A stretch of DNA of 64,000 nt. Origin: UBA11222 sp049323435. Its GTDB lineage: Bacteria; Pseudomonadota; Alphaproteobacteria; UBA11222. Shown here one piece after another: positions 6,791 to 16,324 of the stretch. The notes below the pieces were generated by a model that saw only the letters and a program-made list of their open reading frames with translations, searched no databases and was not told the origin of the DNA. The first letter of the stretch is position 1. Every line of letters begins with the position of its first letter. The translations under genes and the position numbers were made by a program. The stretch is from assembly GCA_049323435.1 (NCBI GenBank), contig JBMOMX010000017.1, positions 62,001 through 126,000 on the forward strand. Direction: 5' to 3'.

Positions 6791-8517
6791 TGGAATCACC
6801 CCTGCACCGTAAACAGCGTGTGCATGTGCCAGACGATATGATTGGCATTGAGGGGCAGCCTTGGCTTTCAGGACGCAATAACCGCGCGATTGATCAGGGC
6901 CGCAGCCGCCTGTTGATGATCGGCGCTTTTTTTCTGTTCGGATTTAGCGCCATTGGCGTGAGGTTGATCGAGCTTGCCCTGCCGTCCGCGCAAAGACCGG
7001 GCATTATGCAGCTCTCCAGCCGGGCAGTGGATATCGCGGAGCGCGCGGATATTGTTGACCGCAACGGAATAGTCATCGCCACTAATCTGAAAACCGCCTC
7101 GCTGGAAGCCGACACGACCGAAGTGACGGACGATAAGGAAGCGGTTCGGGCCCTGTCTGAAGTGCTTCCCGCGCTTGACAGCAAACGTGTCATGAAACAG
7201 CTGGCCAGCGGCAAGCGTTATGTGGTGCTGCATAATGACCTCAGCCCGCGTCAGCAGCGGGCTATCAATGAACTGGGCATACCCGGCCTGCGATTCACCC
7301 GTGATGAGCGCCGGCTTTATCCGCAGGATAATCTTGCCGCGCATGCGGTGGGATATGTCGATGTGGATAATCATGGTCTTTCCGGCATCGAGCGGGCGCT
7401 GGATGATCGCCTGATCCAGGGCGGAGAACCGCTGCAACTTTCGCTGGATCTGCGTGTGCAGCATGCGCTTCGGGATGAAATGCTGCGCTCGATTGCCAAA
7501 TTTAACGCAATCGGGGCTGCGGGTCTGGTCATGGATGTTAATAATGGCGAAGTTCTGGGCCTGGTATCGCTGCCGGACTTTGATCCCAATGGCAAGCAGG
7601 AAAACAGAAACGAGGCGCAGTTCAACCGGGTCACGCTGGGCACTTATGAGATGGGCTCAACCTTCAAGGTGTTTACGGCCGCCATGACCTTGGATGCGGG
7701 GCTGGCGGGGCTTGATGATATTTATGATGCGACAAATCCGATCCGCATCTCACGTTTCACGATCAATGATTTTCACGCCAAGCGGCGTCCCCTGTCGGTT
7801 ACCGAAATTTTCCTGTATTCGTCGAATATCGGGTCTGCCAAAATGGCGCTGCATGTCGGCGCCAATAGACAGCAGGAATTTTTGGCCAAGCTGGGGCTGA
7901 TGCGCAAACCGGAATTCGAATTGCGGGAGATGGGTACGCCAAGCTGGCCGCGCCCATGGCAGGAGATCAGCGCCATGACCGTTGCCTATGGTCACGGCAT
8001 GGCGGTTAGCCCGCTGCAACTCAGTGTCGGCGTGGCTTCGCTGGTCAATGGGGGCAGGCTGGTGCGCCCCACCCTGATCCGCCACGCGCCTGACACGCTG
8101 CCGCAGCCGCCGGGCCCGGCGGTCGTCTCTGAAAAAACCAGTAAACAGATGCGCTATCTCATGCGCCTTGTCGTGGGTTCGCCCGAAGGAACCGGAAAAC
8201 AGGCGGATGTGCCGGGCTATGAAGTGGCTGGTAAAACCGGTACGGCGGACAAGCAGCAATCCGGCCGTTACCGCAAGGATGCGCGCATTTCATCCTTTGT
8301 CGGCATGTTCCCCGCATCACAGCCGCGCTATCTGGTGTTTGTGATGCTGGATGAGCCAAAGGGCATCAAGGAAACCTTCAATTATGCCACGGCGGGATGG
8401 ACCGCCGCGCCGGCGGCTGGCGCGATAATCGGCAGAATTGCCCCGATGCTGGGTGTGGCCCCGATCCCCGTGGAAATTGATGGCGCACGTCTGGCTGCGT
8501 TTGGGGGTGTGAATTAG
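6790..8517 (+). CDS. ftsI: Septal peptidoglycan transpeptidase (class B penicillin-binding protein FtsI/PBP3)
   Basis: A 575-residue protein with an N-terminal cytoplasmic tail, a membrane helix at about 41-62, a PBP dimerisation domain (RADIVDRNGIVIA) and a transpeptidase domain. Active-site motifs are S290-T-F-K293, S344-S-N346 and K482-T-G, all intact. It cross-links septal peptidoglycan in the periplasm in partnership with FtsW, encoded in the same cluster. The first 40 residues are longer and more polar than in E. coli FtsI. The start overlaps the ftsL stop by one base, and murE follows after 4 bases. Confidence 0.96.
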   Translation: MESPLHRKQRVHVPDDMIGIEGQPWLSGRNNRAIDQGRSRLLMIGAFFLFGFSAIGVRLIELALPSAQRPGIMQLSSRAVDIAERADIVDRNGIVIATNLKTASLEADTTEVTDDKEAVRALSEVLPALDSKRVMKQLASGKRYVVLHNDLSPRQQRAINELGIPGLRFTRDERRLYPQDNLAAHAVGYVDVDNHGLSGIERALDDRLIQGGEPLQLSLDLRVQHALRDEMLRSIAKFNAIGAAGLVMDVNNGEVLGLVSLPDFDPNGKQENRNEAQFNRVTLGTYEMGSTFKVFTAAMTLDAGLAGLDDIYDATNPIRISRFTINDFHAKRRPLSVTEIFLYSSNIGSAKMALHVGANRQQEFLAKLGLMRKPEFELREMGTPSWPRPWQEISAMTVAYGHGMAVSPLQLSVGVASLVNGGRLVRPTLIRHAPDTLPQPPGPAVVSEKTSKQMRYLMRLVVGSPEGTGKQADVPGYEVAGKTGTADKQQSGRYRKDARISSFVGMFPASQPRYLVFVMLDEPKGIKETFNYATAGWTAAPAAGAIIGRIAPMLGVAPIPVEIDGARLAAFGGVN

Positions 8518-8521
8518 GATA

Positions 8522-10054
8522 ATGCGGCTGGCCGAACTCATAGGCGAGGCGGGTAGGGCGACGCCAGAAATTTCCGGCGGCAGTCTGGAGATTACTGGCT
8601 TGACGGCGGACAGCCGCGAAGTTCGGCCAGGCTATCTGTTCGCTGCGCTGCCTGGGGTTCAGGACGACGGCGCGCGCTTTATTGCAGACGCCATCAAACG
8701 CGGCGCAGCGGCAATATTATTGCCGCCGCAGATTGCGGAAAAGTGCAAGGGAACGGCGCCGGATAATCAGATATGCCTGATACCGGACATTAATCCCCGC
8801 CGCCGATATGCTTATCTGAGTGCGCGCTATTATGCAGAACAGCCGGAAACCATTATTGCGGTCACAGGCACCAACGGCAAAACCTCTGTCGCGGATTTTT
8901 GCCGGCAGATATGGCTGCGGCTGGCGCGCCGGGCCGCCAGCATCGGCACTCTTGGGATAATTGGAAAAAATCCTTGTGCTGTTGCTGCGGGGGATGGAGC
9001 GGGGGAGGCGCATGTGCATACGACGCCACCGCCTGAAATTCTGTATCCTTCGCTGGCGCGCCTGCATGATGAGGGTATTACCCATGTGGCGCTTGAAGCC
9101 TCCAGTCACGGGCTGGCGCAATACCGGCTGGACGGGGTGCGCCTGCGCGCAGCGGCGCTGACGAATATTACCCGTGACCATATGGACTATCATGACAGTC
9201 TCGCCAGCTACACTTATGCCAAATTGAGATTGTTCGGCGAGGTGCTGCCGCCCGGGGGTGTCGCTGTGCTGAACCGCGAGGATGCGAGCTACAGCGAAGC
9301 CGAGGCGCTGTGCTGGGCGCGGGGGCATCGGATCATTTCAATTGGCGGGCGATATGGCGATCTTCGCATTGCAAGCAGTGAACTGCATATGCGCGGTCAG
9401 CGTTTGCGGATCGCCTTTGAATCGCGGGAATGGGAAGTTGACCTGCCGCTGATTGGCCGCTTTCAGGCGCTGAACGCCCTCACCGCCGCAGCGCTGACGA
9501 TTGGCTGCGGCGAAGATCCCGACGATGTGTTCGGATCCCTGCCGGAATTGACGGGCGCACCTGGCCGCATGCAGATGGTGGGGCAGACGCCATCCGGCGC
9601 CGGCGTGCTGGTGGATTATGCCCACACGCCCGAAGCCCTGCGCACGGTGCTTACGGCGGTGCGTCCTTTCTGCAAAGGCAGATTGCATGTGCTGTTTGGG
9701 TGCGGCGGAGACAGGGATCGCGGCAAGCGTCCGCTGATGGGCGCAGTGGCCGGTGAACTGGCGGATCAGATTATTATCACCGATGATAATCCGAGATCGG
9801 AAGATCCTGCGGCCATTCGCGCCGCAATTCTGGCCGGGTGCGCGGGCGCCACTGAAATTGCCGGACGCGGGACGGCCATTCGCTTTGCAGTAGCGAATCT
9901 TTTACCGGACGATATGCTGATTGCAGCAGGTAAAGGGCATGAGCAGGGACAGGAAATAGCTGGGGTTATCACGCCGTTTAATGATCATCAGGAAATTCTC
10001 CAGGCACTGGAAGAGCTGGCGCAGACAGGAACGGGACATGGCGCAAAACAATGA
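8522..10054 (+). CDS. murE: UDP-MurNAc-L-Ala-D-Glu:meso-diaminopimelate ligase
   Basis: A 510-residue Mur ligase that adds the third stem-peptide residue in the cytoplasm. It has the ATP-binding loop TGTNGKTS (about 115-122), the central-domain EASSHGL motif and the C-terminal DNPR motif (about residue 421), which in characterised MurE proteins specifies meso-diaminopimelate rather than lysine. The length is close to that of typical MurE (about 490-500). It follows ftsI by 4 bases and overlaps murF by 17 bases, so coupled translation is likely. Confidence 0.96.
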   Translation: MRLAELIGEAGRATPEISGGSLEITGLTADSREVRPGYLFAALPGVQDDGARFIADAIKRGAAAILLPPQIAEKCKGTAPDNQICLIPDINPRRRYAYLSARYYAEQPETIIAVTGTNGKTSVADFCRQIWLRLARRAASIGTLGIIGKNPCAVAAGDGAGEAHVHTTPPPEILYPSLARLHDEGITHVALEASSHGLAQYRLDGVRLRAAALTNITRDHMDYHDSLASYTYAKLRLFGEVLPPGGVAVLNREDASYSEAEALCWARGHRIISIGGRYGDLRIASSELHMRGQRLRIAFESREWEVDLPLIGRFQALNALTAAALTIGCGEDPDDVFGSLPELTGAPGRMQMVGQTPSGAGVLVDYAHTPEALRTVLTAVRPFCKGRLHVLFGCGGDRDRGKRPLMGAVAGELADQIIITDDNPRSEDPAAIRAAILAGCAGATEIAGRGTAIRFAVANLLPDDMLIAAGKGHEQGQEIAGVITPFNDHQEILQALEELAQTGTGHGAKQ

Positions 10055-11513
10055 AGCGATAGAGCCTCTCTGGACGGGAGCACAGGCTATCGCTGCCGTT
10101 GGCGGCCGGGGCAGCAGCGATTGGCGCGCCAGGGGTGTTTCCATTGACAGCCGCACGGTTGCGCCGGGGGAATTGTTTGTCGCGGTGCGCGGGCTATCCA
10201 GTGACGGCCACGCCTATGTTGCGGCCGCTATCGCGCGCGGCGCTTCGGCTGCATTGGTGGATCATGTCCCGGACGGGGTGCCTCAGGATGCGCCGCTGCT
10301 TATGGCCGAAGATAGCCAAACGGGTCTTGAAAGGCTTGGTGCGGCAGCGCGCCAGCGCACGTCGGCAAAAATTATAGCGGTTACGGGCAGTGCCGGTAAA
10401 ACGGGCACGAAAGAAATGCTGCATGCCGCGCTTGGGCGTCAGGCGCGCACCCATGCCTCGGAAGCATCCTACAATAATTTGTGGGGTGTGCCCTTGAGTT
10501 TGGCGCGGATGCCGGCGGCTTCGGAGTTTGGGGTGTTCGAGATCGGCATGAATCATTCCGGGGAAATCACCCCATTGACCAGGCTGGTGCGTCCGCACGC
10601 GGCCATTGTGACGACGATTGCGCCTGCCCATATCGGTCATTTTAACGCGCTGACGGAAATCGCCGAGGCCAAGGCGGAAATTTTTCTGGGGCTGGAGCCG
10701 GGTGGCATCGCCATTATCAATCAGGACAATCCGTTTTTTGATCTTTTATCCAAGCGGGCGCGGGATGCGGGCGCAGCGCAGGTGCTTGGCTTTGGAACGG
10801 CACAGGATGCCGCTGCGCGCGTGATCAAGGCGGTGCAGCATGCGGATTGCGCCTGCGTTTATGCGGATATTTGCGGTCAGAAACTGACCTACAAGATCGG
10901 ATTGTCCGGTGTCCATTGGGTGATGAACAGTCTTGCGGTGCTCACGGCCATTCAGGCGCTGGGCGGGGATCTTGCGCTGGCGGCGATTGCGCTGGCCGGT
11001 ATGGTCCCGTTGCAGGGGCGCGGGCTTCGTCACCAGGTTCATTTGCAGGACGGAGAATTTACCCTGATTGATGAGAGTTATAACGCCAATCCCGGTTCCA
11101 TGCAGGCGGCGCTGCAAAGTCTTTCAGCTCAGACGCTGCAGGGGCGCGGCCGCAGGATAGCGGTGCTCGGGGATATGGGGGAGCTTGGCCAGGACGCGGT
11201 CCGGTATCATACCGAATTGGCGAAAACAATCGCGGATGGCCATATCCATAAGACCTTCACCACGGGTGCGCATATGCAGGAGCTGCACGGCGCCCTGCCG
11301 CCCGATCTGCGGGGAGAACATGCGGGTGACTCCAAAGCGCTGATTGCACCGCTGCTTGCGGCAGTACGGCCCGGCGATGTGGTTATGGTGAAAGGCTCTC
11401 ATAGCAGCGCAATGGGGGTCATTGTGGAGACATTGCTGGCGCAATCAGACCGGCTGAACAATGGCGGCAAAACATTGCGGCCGGCAAAGATGGGGGACCA
11501 GGATGCTTTATGA
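10038..11513 (+). CDS. murF: UDP-MurNAc-tripeptide:D-alanyl-D-alanine ligase
   Basis: A 491-residue Mur ligase that adds D-Ala-D-Ala to complete the UDP-MurNAc-pentapeptide. The P-loop is TGSAGKTGTKE (about 115-125); the NNLWGVPLSL and FEIGMNHSGEI segments are MurF-specific, and a DESYNANPGSM motif lies in the central/C-terminal region. The ATG at 10038 matches the family N-terminus; an earlier in-frame start at 9981 lies deep inside murE and is rejected. It overlaps mraY by 11 bases. Confidence 0.96.
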   Translation: MAQNNEAIEPLWTGAQAIAAVGGRGSSDWRARGVSIDSRTVAPGELFVAVRGLSSDGHAYVAAAIARGASAALVDHVPDGVPQDAPLLMAEDSQTGLERLGAAARQRTSAKIIAVTGSAGKTGTKEMLHAALGRQARTHASEASYNNLWGVPLSLARMPAASEFGVFEIGMNHSGEITPLTRLVRPHAAIVTTIAPAHIGHFNALTEIAEAKAEIFLGLEPGGIAIINQDNPFFDLLSKRARDAGAAQVLGFGTAQDAAARVIKAVQHADCACVYADICGQKLTYKIGLSGVHWVMNSLAVLTAIQALGGDLALAAIALAGMVPLQGRGLRHQVHLQDGEFTLIDESYNANPGSMQAALQSLSAQTLQGRGRRIAVLGDMGELGQDAVRYHTELAKTIADGHIHKTFTTGAHMQELHGALPPDLRGEHAGDSKALIAPLLAAVRPGDVVMVKGSHSSAMGVIVETLLAQSDRLNNGGKTLRPAKMGDQDAL

Positions 11514-12591
11514 TTTATTATACCCTCTGGCCGGCGAGATCGGTGTTTTTAACTTGTTCCGTTATTTGACTTTTCGCACCGGCGGCGCGCTGATGACGGC
11601 TTTGCTGTTAAGTTTCCTGTTTGGACCCGCCATGATCCGGATGCTGAAACACTATCAGCCGGGCGGCCAGCCTATCCGGGAGGATGGCCCCCAAAGTCAT
11701 ATTATCACCAAGGCAGGCACGCCCACGATGGGCGGCTTCATGATATTAGCCGGTATAGTCGCGGGCACTCTTTTATGGGCGGATCTGTCTAACCGCTATG
11801 TCTGGGCGGTGCTGCTGATCACGCTGGGATTTGGCCTGGTCGGGTTCGCAGATGACTATCTTAAAGTTACGAAACGCAATAGCCGTGGCGTACCTGGAAA
11901 GATCAAGCTGGCCTGTCAAATTGTGATCGCCCTGTTCGCAGTAGCCTGGATCGGCATCATCGCTGATCCTGCACAGGCGCAAATGCTTGCCATTCCATTT
12001 TTCAAGAATGTTTTGCTGGATCTGGGATGGCTGTTTATTCCGATGGCGGTCTTTGTCATTGTCGGCGCCTCCAACGCGGTGAATTTGACGGATGGGCTCG
12101 ACGGGCTCGCCATCATGCCGGTCATGATTGCGGCGGCCAGCTTTGCATTCATTTCCTATCTTGTCGGGCATGCGGTCTATGCGGAATATTTGCAGATATT
12201 GGCTGTGCCGGGGGCTGGCGAACTGTCCGTTTTCGCGGGCGCGATTGTGGGTGCAGGGCTCGGATTTCTGTGGTTCAACGCCCCGCCCGCGATGGTCATG
12301 ATGGGGGATACCGGGTCGCTGTCGCTGGGCGGCGCGCTGGGCGGTATTGCCGTGGTCACCAAGCATGAGATCGTGCTGGCCATTGTGGGCGGGCTGTTCG
12401 TGCTGGAAGCGGTCTCTGTGATCGTGCAGGTGGCGTCGTTCAAAATGACGGGCAAGCGGGTATTCGCCATGGCGCCGATACACCATCATTTCGAAAAGCG
12501 CGGCTGGGCGGAGCCGACCATCGTTATCCGGTTCTGGATTATCGCGCTTGTTCTGGCGATGATCGGCCTGTCGTCTCTTAAACTGAGATAA
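11503..12591 (+). CDS. mraY: Phospho-N-acetylmuramoyl-pentapeptide transferase (lipid I synthase)
   Basis: A 362-residue integral membrane enzyme with about ten helices. It transfers phospho-MurNAc-pentapeptide to undecaprenyl phosphate on the inner face of the membrane. Signature segments include TPTMGG, the FADDYLK acidic motif, NLTDGLDGLA and the HHHFEKRGW loop near the C-terminus, all intact. The ATG at 11503 has a GGGGGACCAGG ribosome-binding region just upstream and overlaps murF by 11 bases. murD begins 4 bases after the stop. Confidence 0.97.
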   Translation: MLYDLLYPLAGEIGVFNLFRYLTFRTGGALMTALLLSFLFGPAMIRMLKHYQPGGQPIREDGPQSHIITKAGTPTMGGFMILAGIVAGTLLWADLSNRYVWAVLLITLGFGLVGFADDYLKVTKRNSRGVPGKIKLACQIVIALFAVAWIGIIADPAQAQMLAIPFFKNVLLDLGWLFIPMAVFVIVGASNAVNLTDGLDGLAIMPVMIAAASFAFISYLVGHAVYAEYLQILAVPGAGELSVFAGAIVGAGLGFLWFNAPPAMVMMGDTGSLSLGGALGGIAVVTKHEIVLAIVGGLFVLEAVSVIVQVASFKMTGKRVFAMAPIHHHFEKRGWAEPTIVIRFWIIALVLAMIGLSSLKLR

Positions 12592-12594
12592 AGC

Positions 12595-14010
12595 ATGATT
12601 GCAGCGCATTCCTGTTCGGGCAAAAAAGCCGCAATTTTCGGATTGGCCCGGACAGGAATTTCTGCCGCCCGCTCCTTGTTGAAGGGCGGCGCAGAAATTG
12701 TTGCATGGGATGATGCCGCCGGACGGCGCGCTGAGGCCGCTGCGCAGTTTGGCGGGAGTCTGCAACTGGAAGATCCGGCCGTGCTGGACTGGCGATCAAT
12801 TTCGTTTCTGGTGTTAAGCCCCGGTGTGCCTTTGCATCATCCGGCGCCGCATCCTGCCGTGCTGGCGGCCAGACAGGCGGGCTGCGAAATCGTTGGCGAT
12901 GTGGAATTGTTTTTGCGCGCCCGGCGCGATCGTTTTGCATCCGCCAAACTGGTGCTGGTCACAGGCACGAATGGCAAGTCAACAACGACGGCGCTGATCG
13001 GGCATCTGGCGCGTGAAGCCGGGCTGGCGGTACAGGTCGGCGGCAATATCGGAACCGCCGTCCTTGATCTGGAAGAACTTGGGTCCGGCGGCGTCTATGT
13101 TGTGGAGATGTCGTCCTATCAGCTTGATCTCATCGGCCCGGCCTCTGCTGATGTGGCGGTCTGGCTGAATCTTTCCCCGGACCATATTGAGCGCCACGGC
13201 AGCCTTGCCGCCTATGCCGCCGCCAAGAGCCGGATTTTTGACGGTCTGCCGCCCGAAGGTGTGGCGGTGGTGGGCGTGGATGATGACGAAAGCCTGCATA
13301 TGCGCGATGTGCTGCGCGCCGCAAACAAGCGCGTCCATTCCATCGCGGTGGGGCACGCCCCGGATGGCGCAGGCGTTTATGTTCAGGATGGCCTGCTGTT
13401 CGACGCCTTGCAGGGGCCGGCGGCGAAGGTGATGGATCTGGCTTCGCTGCCGCGTCTGCCGGGCGTACATAATTGGCAGAATGCGGCTGCTGCCTATGCG
13501 GCGGCGCGGGGCCTCGGGATAGCGCGCGAAAAGATCGCGCAGGGGATTGCCAGCTTCACTGGACTGGCCCACCGCATGGAAGAAGTTGGCGTGATTGATG
13601 GCGTTCGCTTCATAAATGACTCAAAAGCGACAAATGCGGATGCAACAGCGCGGGCATTGGCTTGCTATGATCGCGTCTATGTGATTCTTGGTGGTGTGCC
13701 AAAAGCGGGTGGAATTGATTCGTTGGCGGCTTTTTTCCCGCGTATCCGCAAAGCCTATCTGATCGGGCAGGCGGCGGAGGCCTTCGCGAAAACATTACAG
13801 GGGTGCGTGGCGTATCAGATGTGTGGCGATATGGCGAATGCAGTTGCGGCTTCGGCCAGGGACGCGGCAGGCGATTCCGGCGCTGTTGTTCTGCTTTCGC
13901 CTGCCTGTGCTTCATTCGATCAGTTTGAGAATTTCGAGGCCCGGGGCGAAACTTTCCGAAGACTGGTCTCGGAACTGGCCGGGACTTGCATGAGCGGGAG
14001 TGCTGAATGA
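12595..14010 (+). CDS. murD: UDP-MurNAc-L-alanine:D-glutamate ligase
   Basis: A 471-residue cytoplasmic Mur ligase that adds D-Glu to UDP-MurNAc-L-Ala. It has an N-terminal Rossmann domain (IFGLARTGISAA), the ATP loop TGTNGKST starting near residue 123, the NLSPDHIERHG motif, the NDSKATNADAT motif typical of MurD, and a C-terminal LLSPACASFDQF block. All are intact. The start lies 4 bases after mraY, and the end overlaps ftsW by 4 bases (ATGA). Confidence 0.96.
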   Translation: MIAAHSCSGKKAAIFGLARTGISAARSLLKGGAEIVAWDDAAGRRAEAAAQFGGSLQLEDPAVLDWRSISFLVLSPGVPLHHPAPHPAVLAARQAGCEIVGDVELFLRARRDRFASAKLVLVTGTNGKSTTTALIGHLAREAGLAVQVGGNIGTAVLDLEELGSGGVYVVEMSSYQLDLIGPASADVAVWLNLSPDHIERHGSLAAYAAAKSRIFDGLPPEGVAVVGVDDDESLHMRDVLRAANKRVHSIAVGHAPDGAGVYVQDGLLFDALQGPAAKVMDLASLPRLPGVHNWQNAAAAYAAARGLGIAREKIAQGIASFTGLAHRMEEVGVIDGVRFINDSKATNADATARALACYDRVYVILGGVPKAGGIDSLAAFFPRIRKAYLIGQAAEAFAKTLQGCVAYQMCGDMANAVAASARDAAGDSGAVVLLSPACASFDQFENFEARGETFRRLVSELAGTCMSGSAE

Positions 14011-15152
14011 GCAGTTTCGCGCGCACAGACACAAGCATATTGGGACAATGGTGGTGGACCGTTGACCGCTGGATTCTGGGCGCCATCGGGGCGCTGATTG
14101 TGATCGGCACCCTGCTGACCCTGGCCGCCAGCCCGCCCGTGGCTGAACGCATCAATATGGACAGCTATTTTTTCGTCAAGAAACATCTGATGATGCTGCC
14201 GCTGGGGCTGGTTCTGCTGTTCGGCATGTCGATGGCGCCGCCAAACAGCGTCAAGCGGATGTCCGTAGCGCTGCTGGTATTTGCGCTTGTGCTGATGGTG
14301 CTGACGCTGACCATTGGTGCGGAGCGGAATGGCGCGCAGCGCTGGCTGTCCATTGGCGGCATATCCTTGCAGCCATCGGAATTTCTGAAACCGGCCCTGA
14401 TCGTATTTGTGGCCTGGATGTTTTCTGAACAAAATCGCGGTCATGGTGTGCCGGGCAATTTTATCGCCCTTGGCGCCTGGGCAATCTCGGTGGGCCTCCT
14501 GGCCATGCAGCCCGATTTTGGCCAGGCGTTCCTGCTGACAGTGGTTATCGGCGGCATGTTTTTCATTGCCGGAATGCCGGTATATCTGGTGGTTGCGCTG
14601 ATGACGGCGGGTGCGGTGGGCGGGGTGCTTGCCTATTTGACGGTACCGCATGTCACCAGCCGTATAGACCGGTTCCTTGATCCGGCCTCCGGTGACACTT
14701 TTCAGGTAAATACGGCCATCAACGCATTTTTGGAAGGCGGGTTGTTCGGGCGCGGACCCGGCGAAGGCACGGTCAAGCGGATCCTGCCTGACGCCCATAC
14801 GGATTATATCTTCGCCGTCGTAGGCGAAGAATTTGGCATGATTGCCTGCCTGCTTCTGGTTGGGCTGTTCGCCTTTATCGTGCTGCGCGGATTGGCGCGG
14901 GCTTTTGCGGCGGAAGACCATTTTGTGCAGCTTGCCGCCTCGGGGCTGATATTTCTTTTCGGATTGCAGGCATTTATCAATATGGCGGTGAATCTGAATC
15001 TTATGCCTTCAAAGGGGATGACGCTGCCATTCATCAGTTATGGCGGTTCCTCGCTGCTGGCATTGTCGTTGACTGCGGGCATGATCCTGGCTCTGCTGCG
15101 AAAACGTCCGGGAGTGGCCATCGGCGGCGCATCCATAGGACGCGCGTCATGA
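14007..15152 (+). CDS. ftsW: Septal peptidoglycan glycosyltransferase FtsW (SEDS family)
   Basis: A 381-residue SEDS protein with about ten membrane helices. Recognisable blocks are GAQRWLSIGGISLQPSEF, the MQPDFGQAF segment and the C-terminal MPSKGMTLPFISYGGSS. FtsW polymerises lipid II at the septum with FtsI. It starts with an ATGA overlap with murD and ends in an ATGA overlap with murG, placing it between a precursor ligase and the lipid II synthase. No truncation is visible. Confidence 0.96.
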   Translation: MSSFARTDTSILGQWWWTVDRWILGAIGALIVIGTLLTLAASPPVAERINMDSYFFVKKHLMMLPLGLVLLFGMSMAPPNSVKRMSVALLVFALVLMVLTLTIGAERNGAQRWLSIGGISLQPSEFLKPALIVFVAWMFSEQNRGHGVPGNFIALGAWAISVGLLAMQPDFGQAFLLTVVIGGMFFIAGMPVYLVVALMTAGAVGGVLAYLTVPHVTSRIDRFLDPASGDTFQVNTAINAFLEGGLFGRGPGEGTVKRILPDAHTDYIFAVVGEEFGMIACLLLVGLFAFIVLRGLARAFAAEDHFVQLAASGLIFLFGLQAFINMAVNLNLMPSKGMTLPFISYGGSSLLALSLTAGMILALLRKRPGVAIGGASIGRAS

Positions 15153-16324
15153 GAGAGATCAATGACGCCCCCATCATTCTGGCCGCAGGCGGCACAGGCG
15201 GGCACATGTTCCCGGCCGAAGCGCTGGCGCTTGAATTGCGGATGCGCGGGCGTAAAACTGCGCTGATAACGGACAGCCGCGGCGCGATGTTCGCATCCTC
15301 GTTCGGGCGCATTGATGTGCATGTTGTCTCCGCGCAAAATTTCTCCGGAAATATGCTGGGCAAATTGCGCGCGGCTGCGTCGCTCTGTGCGGGGACGGTG
15401 CAGGCGCTGGGTATCTTGCGCCAGCACAAGCCGGCGCTGGTGATTGGATTTGGGGGATATCCCGCATTGCCGGCCATGGCCGCAGCGATCTGGCTGGGGG
15501 TGCCGACCGCCATTCATGAGCAGAATGCCGTATTGGGCCGGGTCAACCGGCTGGTTGCCCATCGGGTGGCCGGCATTGCCGCATCGGTTGAGGGCGTGCG
15601 CGGGGTGCGGGCAATGGACCAGGTCAAAGTGACGGTAACGGGAAATCCGGTTCGTGCCGATATTGCCGCCTGTCATGGCCGCGCCTATGACGCGCCGGGG
15701 CTGGATGCCCCATTTAATCTGCTGGTGTTTGGCGGCAGCCAGGGGGCGCGGGTTCTGAGCGAAACCGTGCCGGCCGCAATCGCCATGCTGCCGCCGGGGG
15801 TTTCGGCGCGGCTGCGCATTGTGCAGCAATGCCGCGCCAGCGATCTGGAGATGGCGCGCAAGGCCTATGCGCGTGTCAATGTGCAGGTGGAACTGACTGA
15901 ATTTATCCGCGACATGCCAGCAAGGCTGGCGCAGGCGCATCTGGTGATCGCCCGCTCGGGCGCTACGACCGTCAGTGAACTGACATCCGCCGGAGTGCCC
16001 GCAATATTGGTTCCCTATCCGCATCACGCGGATCAGCAGCAATTGGCGAACGCAGAGGCGCTGGCCGGCGCTGGCGCCGCCTGGGTCATGGCGGAGACGG
16101 ATTTGACCGCCGCGGCGCTGGCGAAAAAATTACAGAGCCTGTTGCGCAATCCGCAGCAACTGGATATTGCGGCCAAGGCCGCGCATGGCCTTGGCCGCCC
16201 GGATGCCGCCAAGGCGCTGGCGGACATGGTGGAGCGTCTGGCCCCGGATAGAGGCCTGCAGCCGAAAAATGGCGGCGGCGGCAAGGTGATTCCCTTTTTC
16301 GGCGTAAGGAGGGTGGCGGCATGA
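15149..16324 (+). CDS. murG: UDP-GlcNAc:undecaprenyl-PP-MurNAc-pentapeptide GlcNAc transferase (lipid II synthase)
   Basis: A 391-residue GT28 glycosyltransferase. It has the N-terminal GGTGGHMFPA loop that contacts the lipid acceptor, GFGGYPALPA, HEQNAVLGRVNR, the FGGSQGARVLSE loop of the donor domain, and RSGATTVSELT plus the VPYPHHADQQQ motif for UDP-GlcNAc. It adds GlcNAc to lipid I on the cytoplasmic face of the inner membrane. The C-terminal about 25 residues after VERLAP are a basic extension. It overlaps ftsW and murC by 4 bases each. Confidence 0.96.
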   Translation: MREINDAPIILAAGGTGGHMFPAEALALELRMRGRKTALITDSRGAMFASSFGRIDVHVVSAQNFSGNMLGKLRAAASLCAGTVQALGILRQHKPALVIGFGGYPALPAMAAAIWLGVPTAIHEQNAVLGRVNRLVAHRVAGIAASVEGVRGVRAMDQVKVTVTGNPVRADIAACHGRAYDAPGLDAPFNLLVFGGSQGARVLSETVPAAIAMLPPGVSARLRIVQQCRASDLEMARKAYARVNVQVELTEFIRDMPARLAQAHLVIARSGATTVSELTSAGVPAILVPYPHHADQQQLANAEALAGAGAAWVMAETDLTAAALAKKLQSLLRNPQQLDIAAKAAHGLGRPDAAKALADMVERLAPDRGLQPKNGGGGKVIPFFGVRRVAA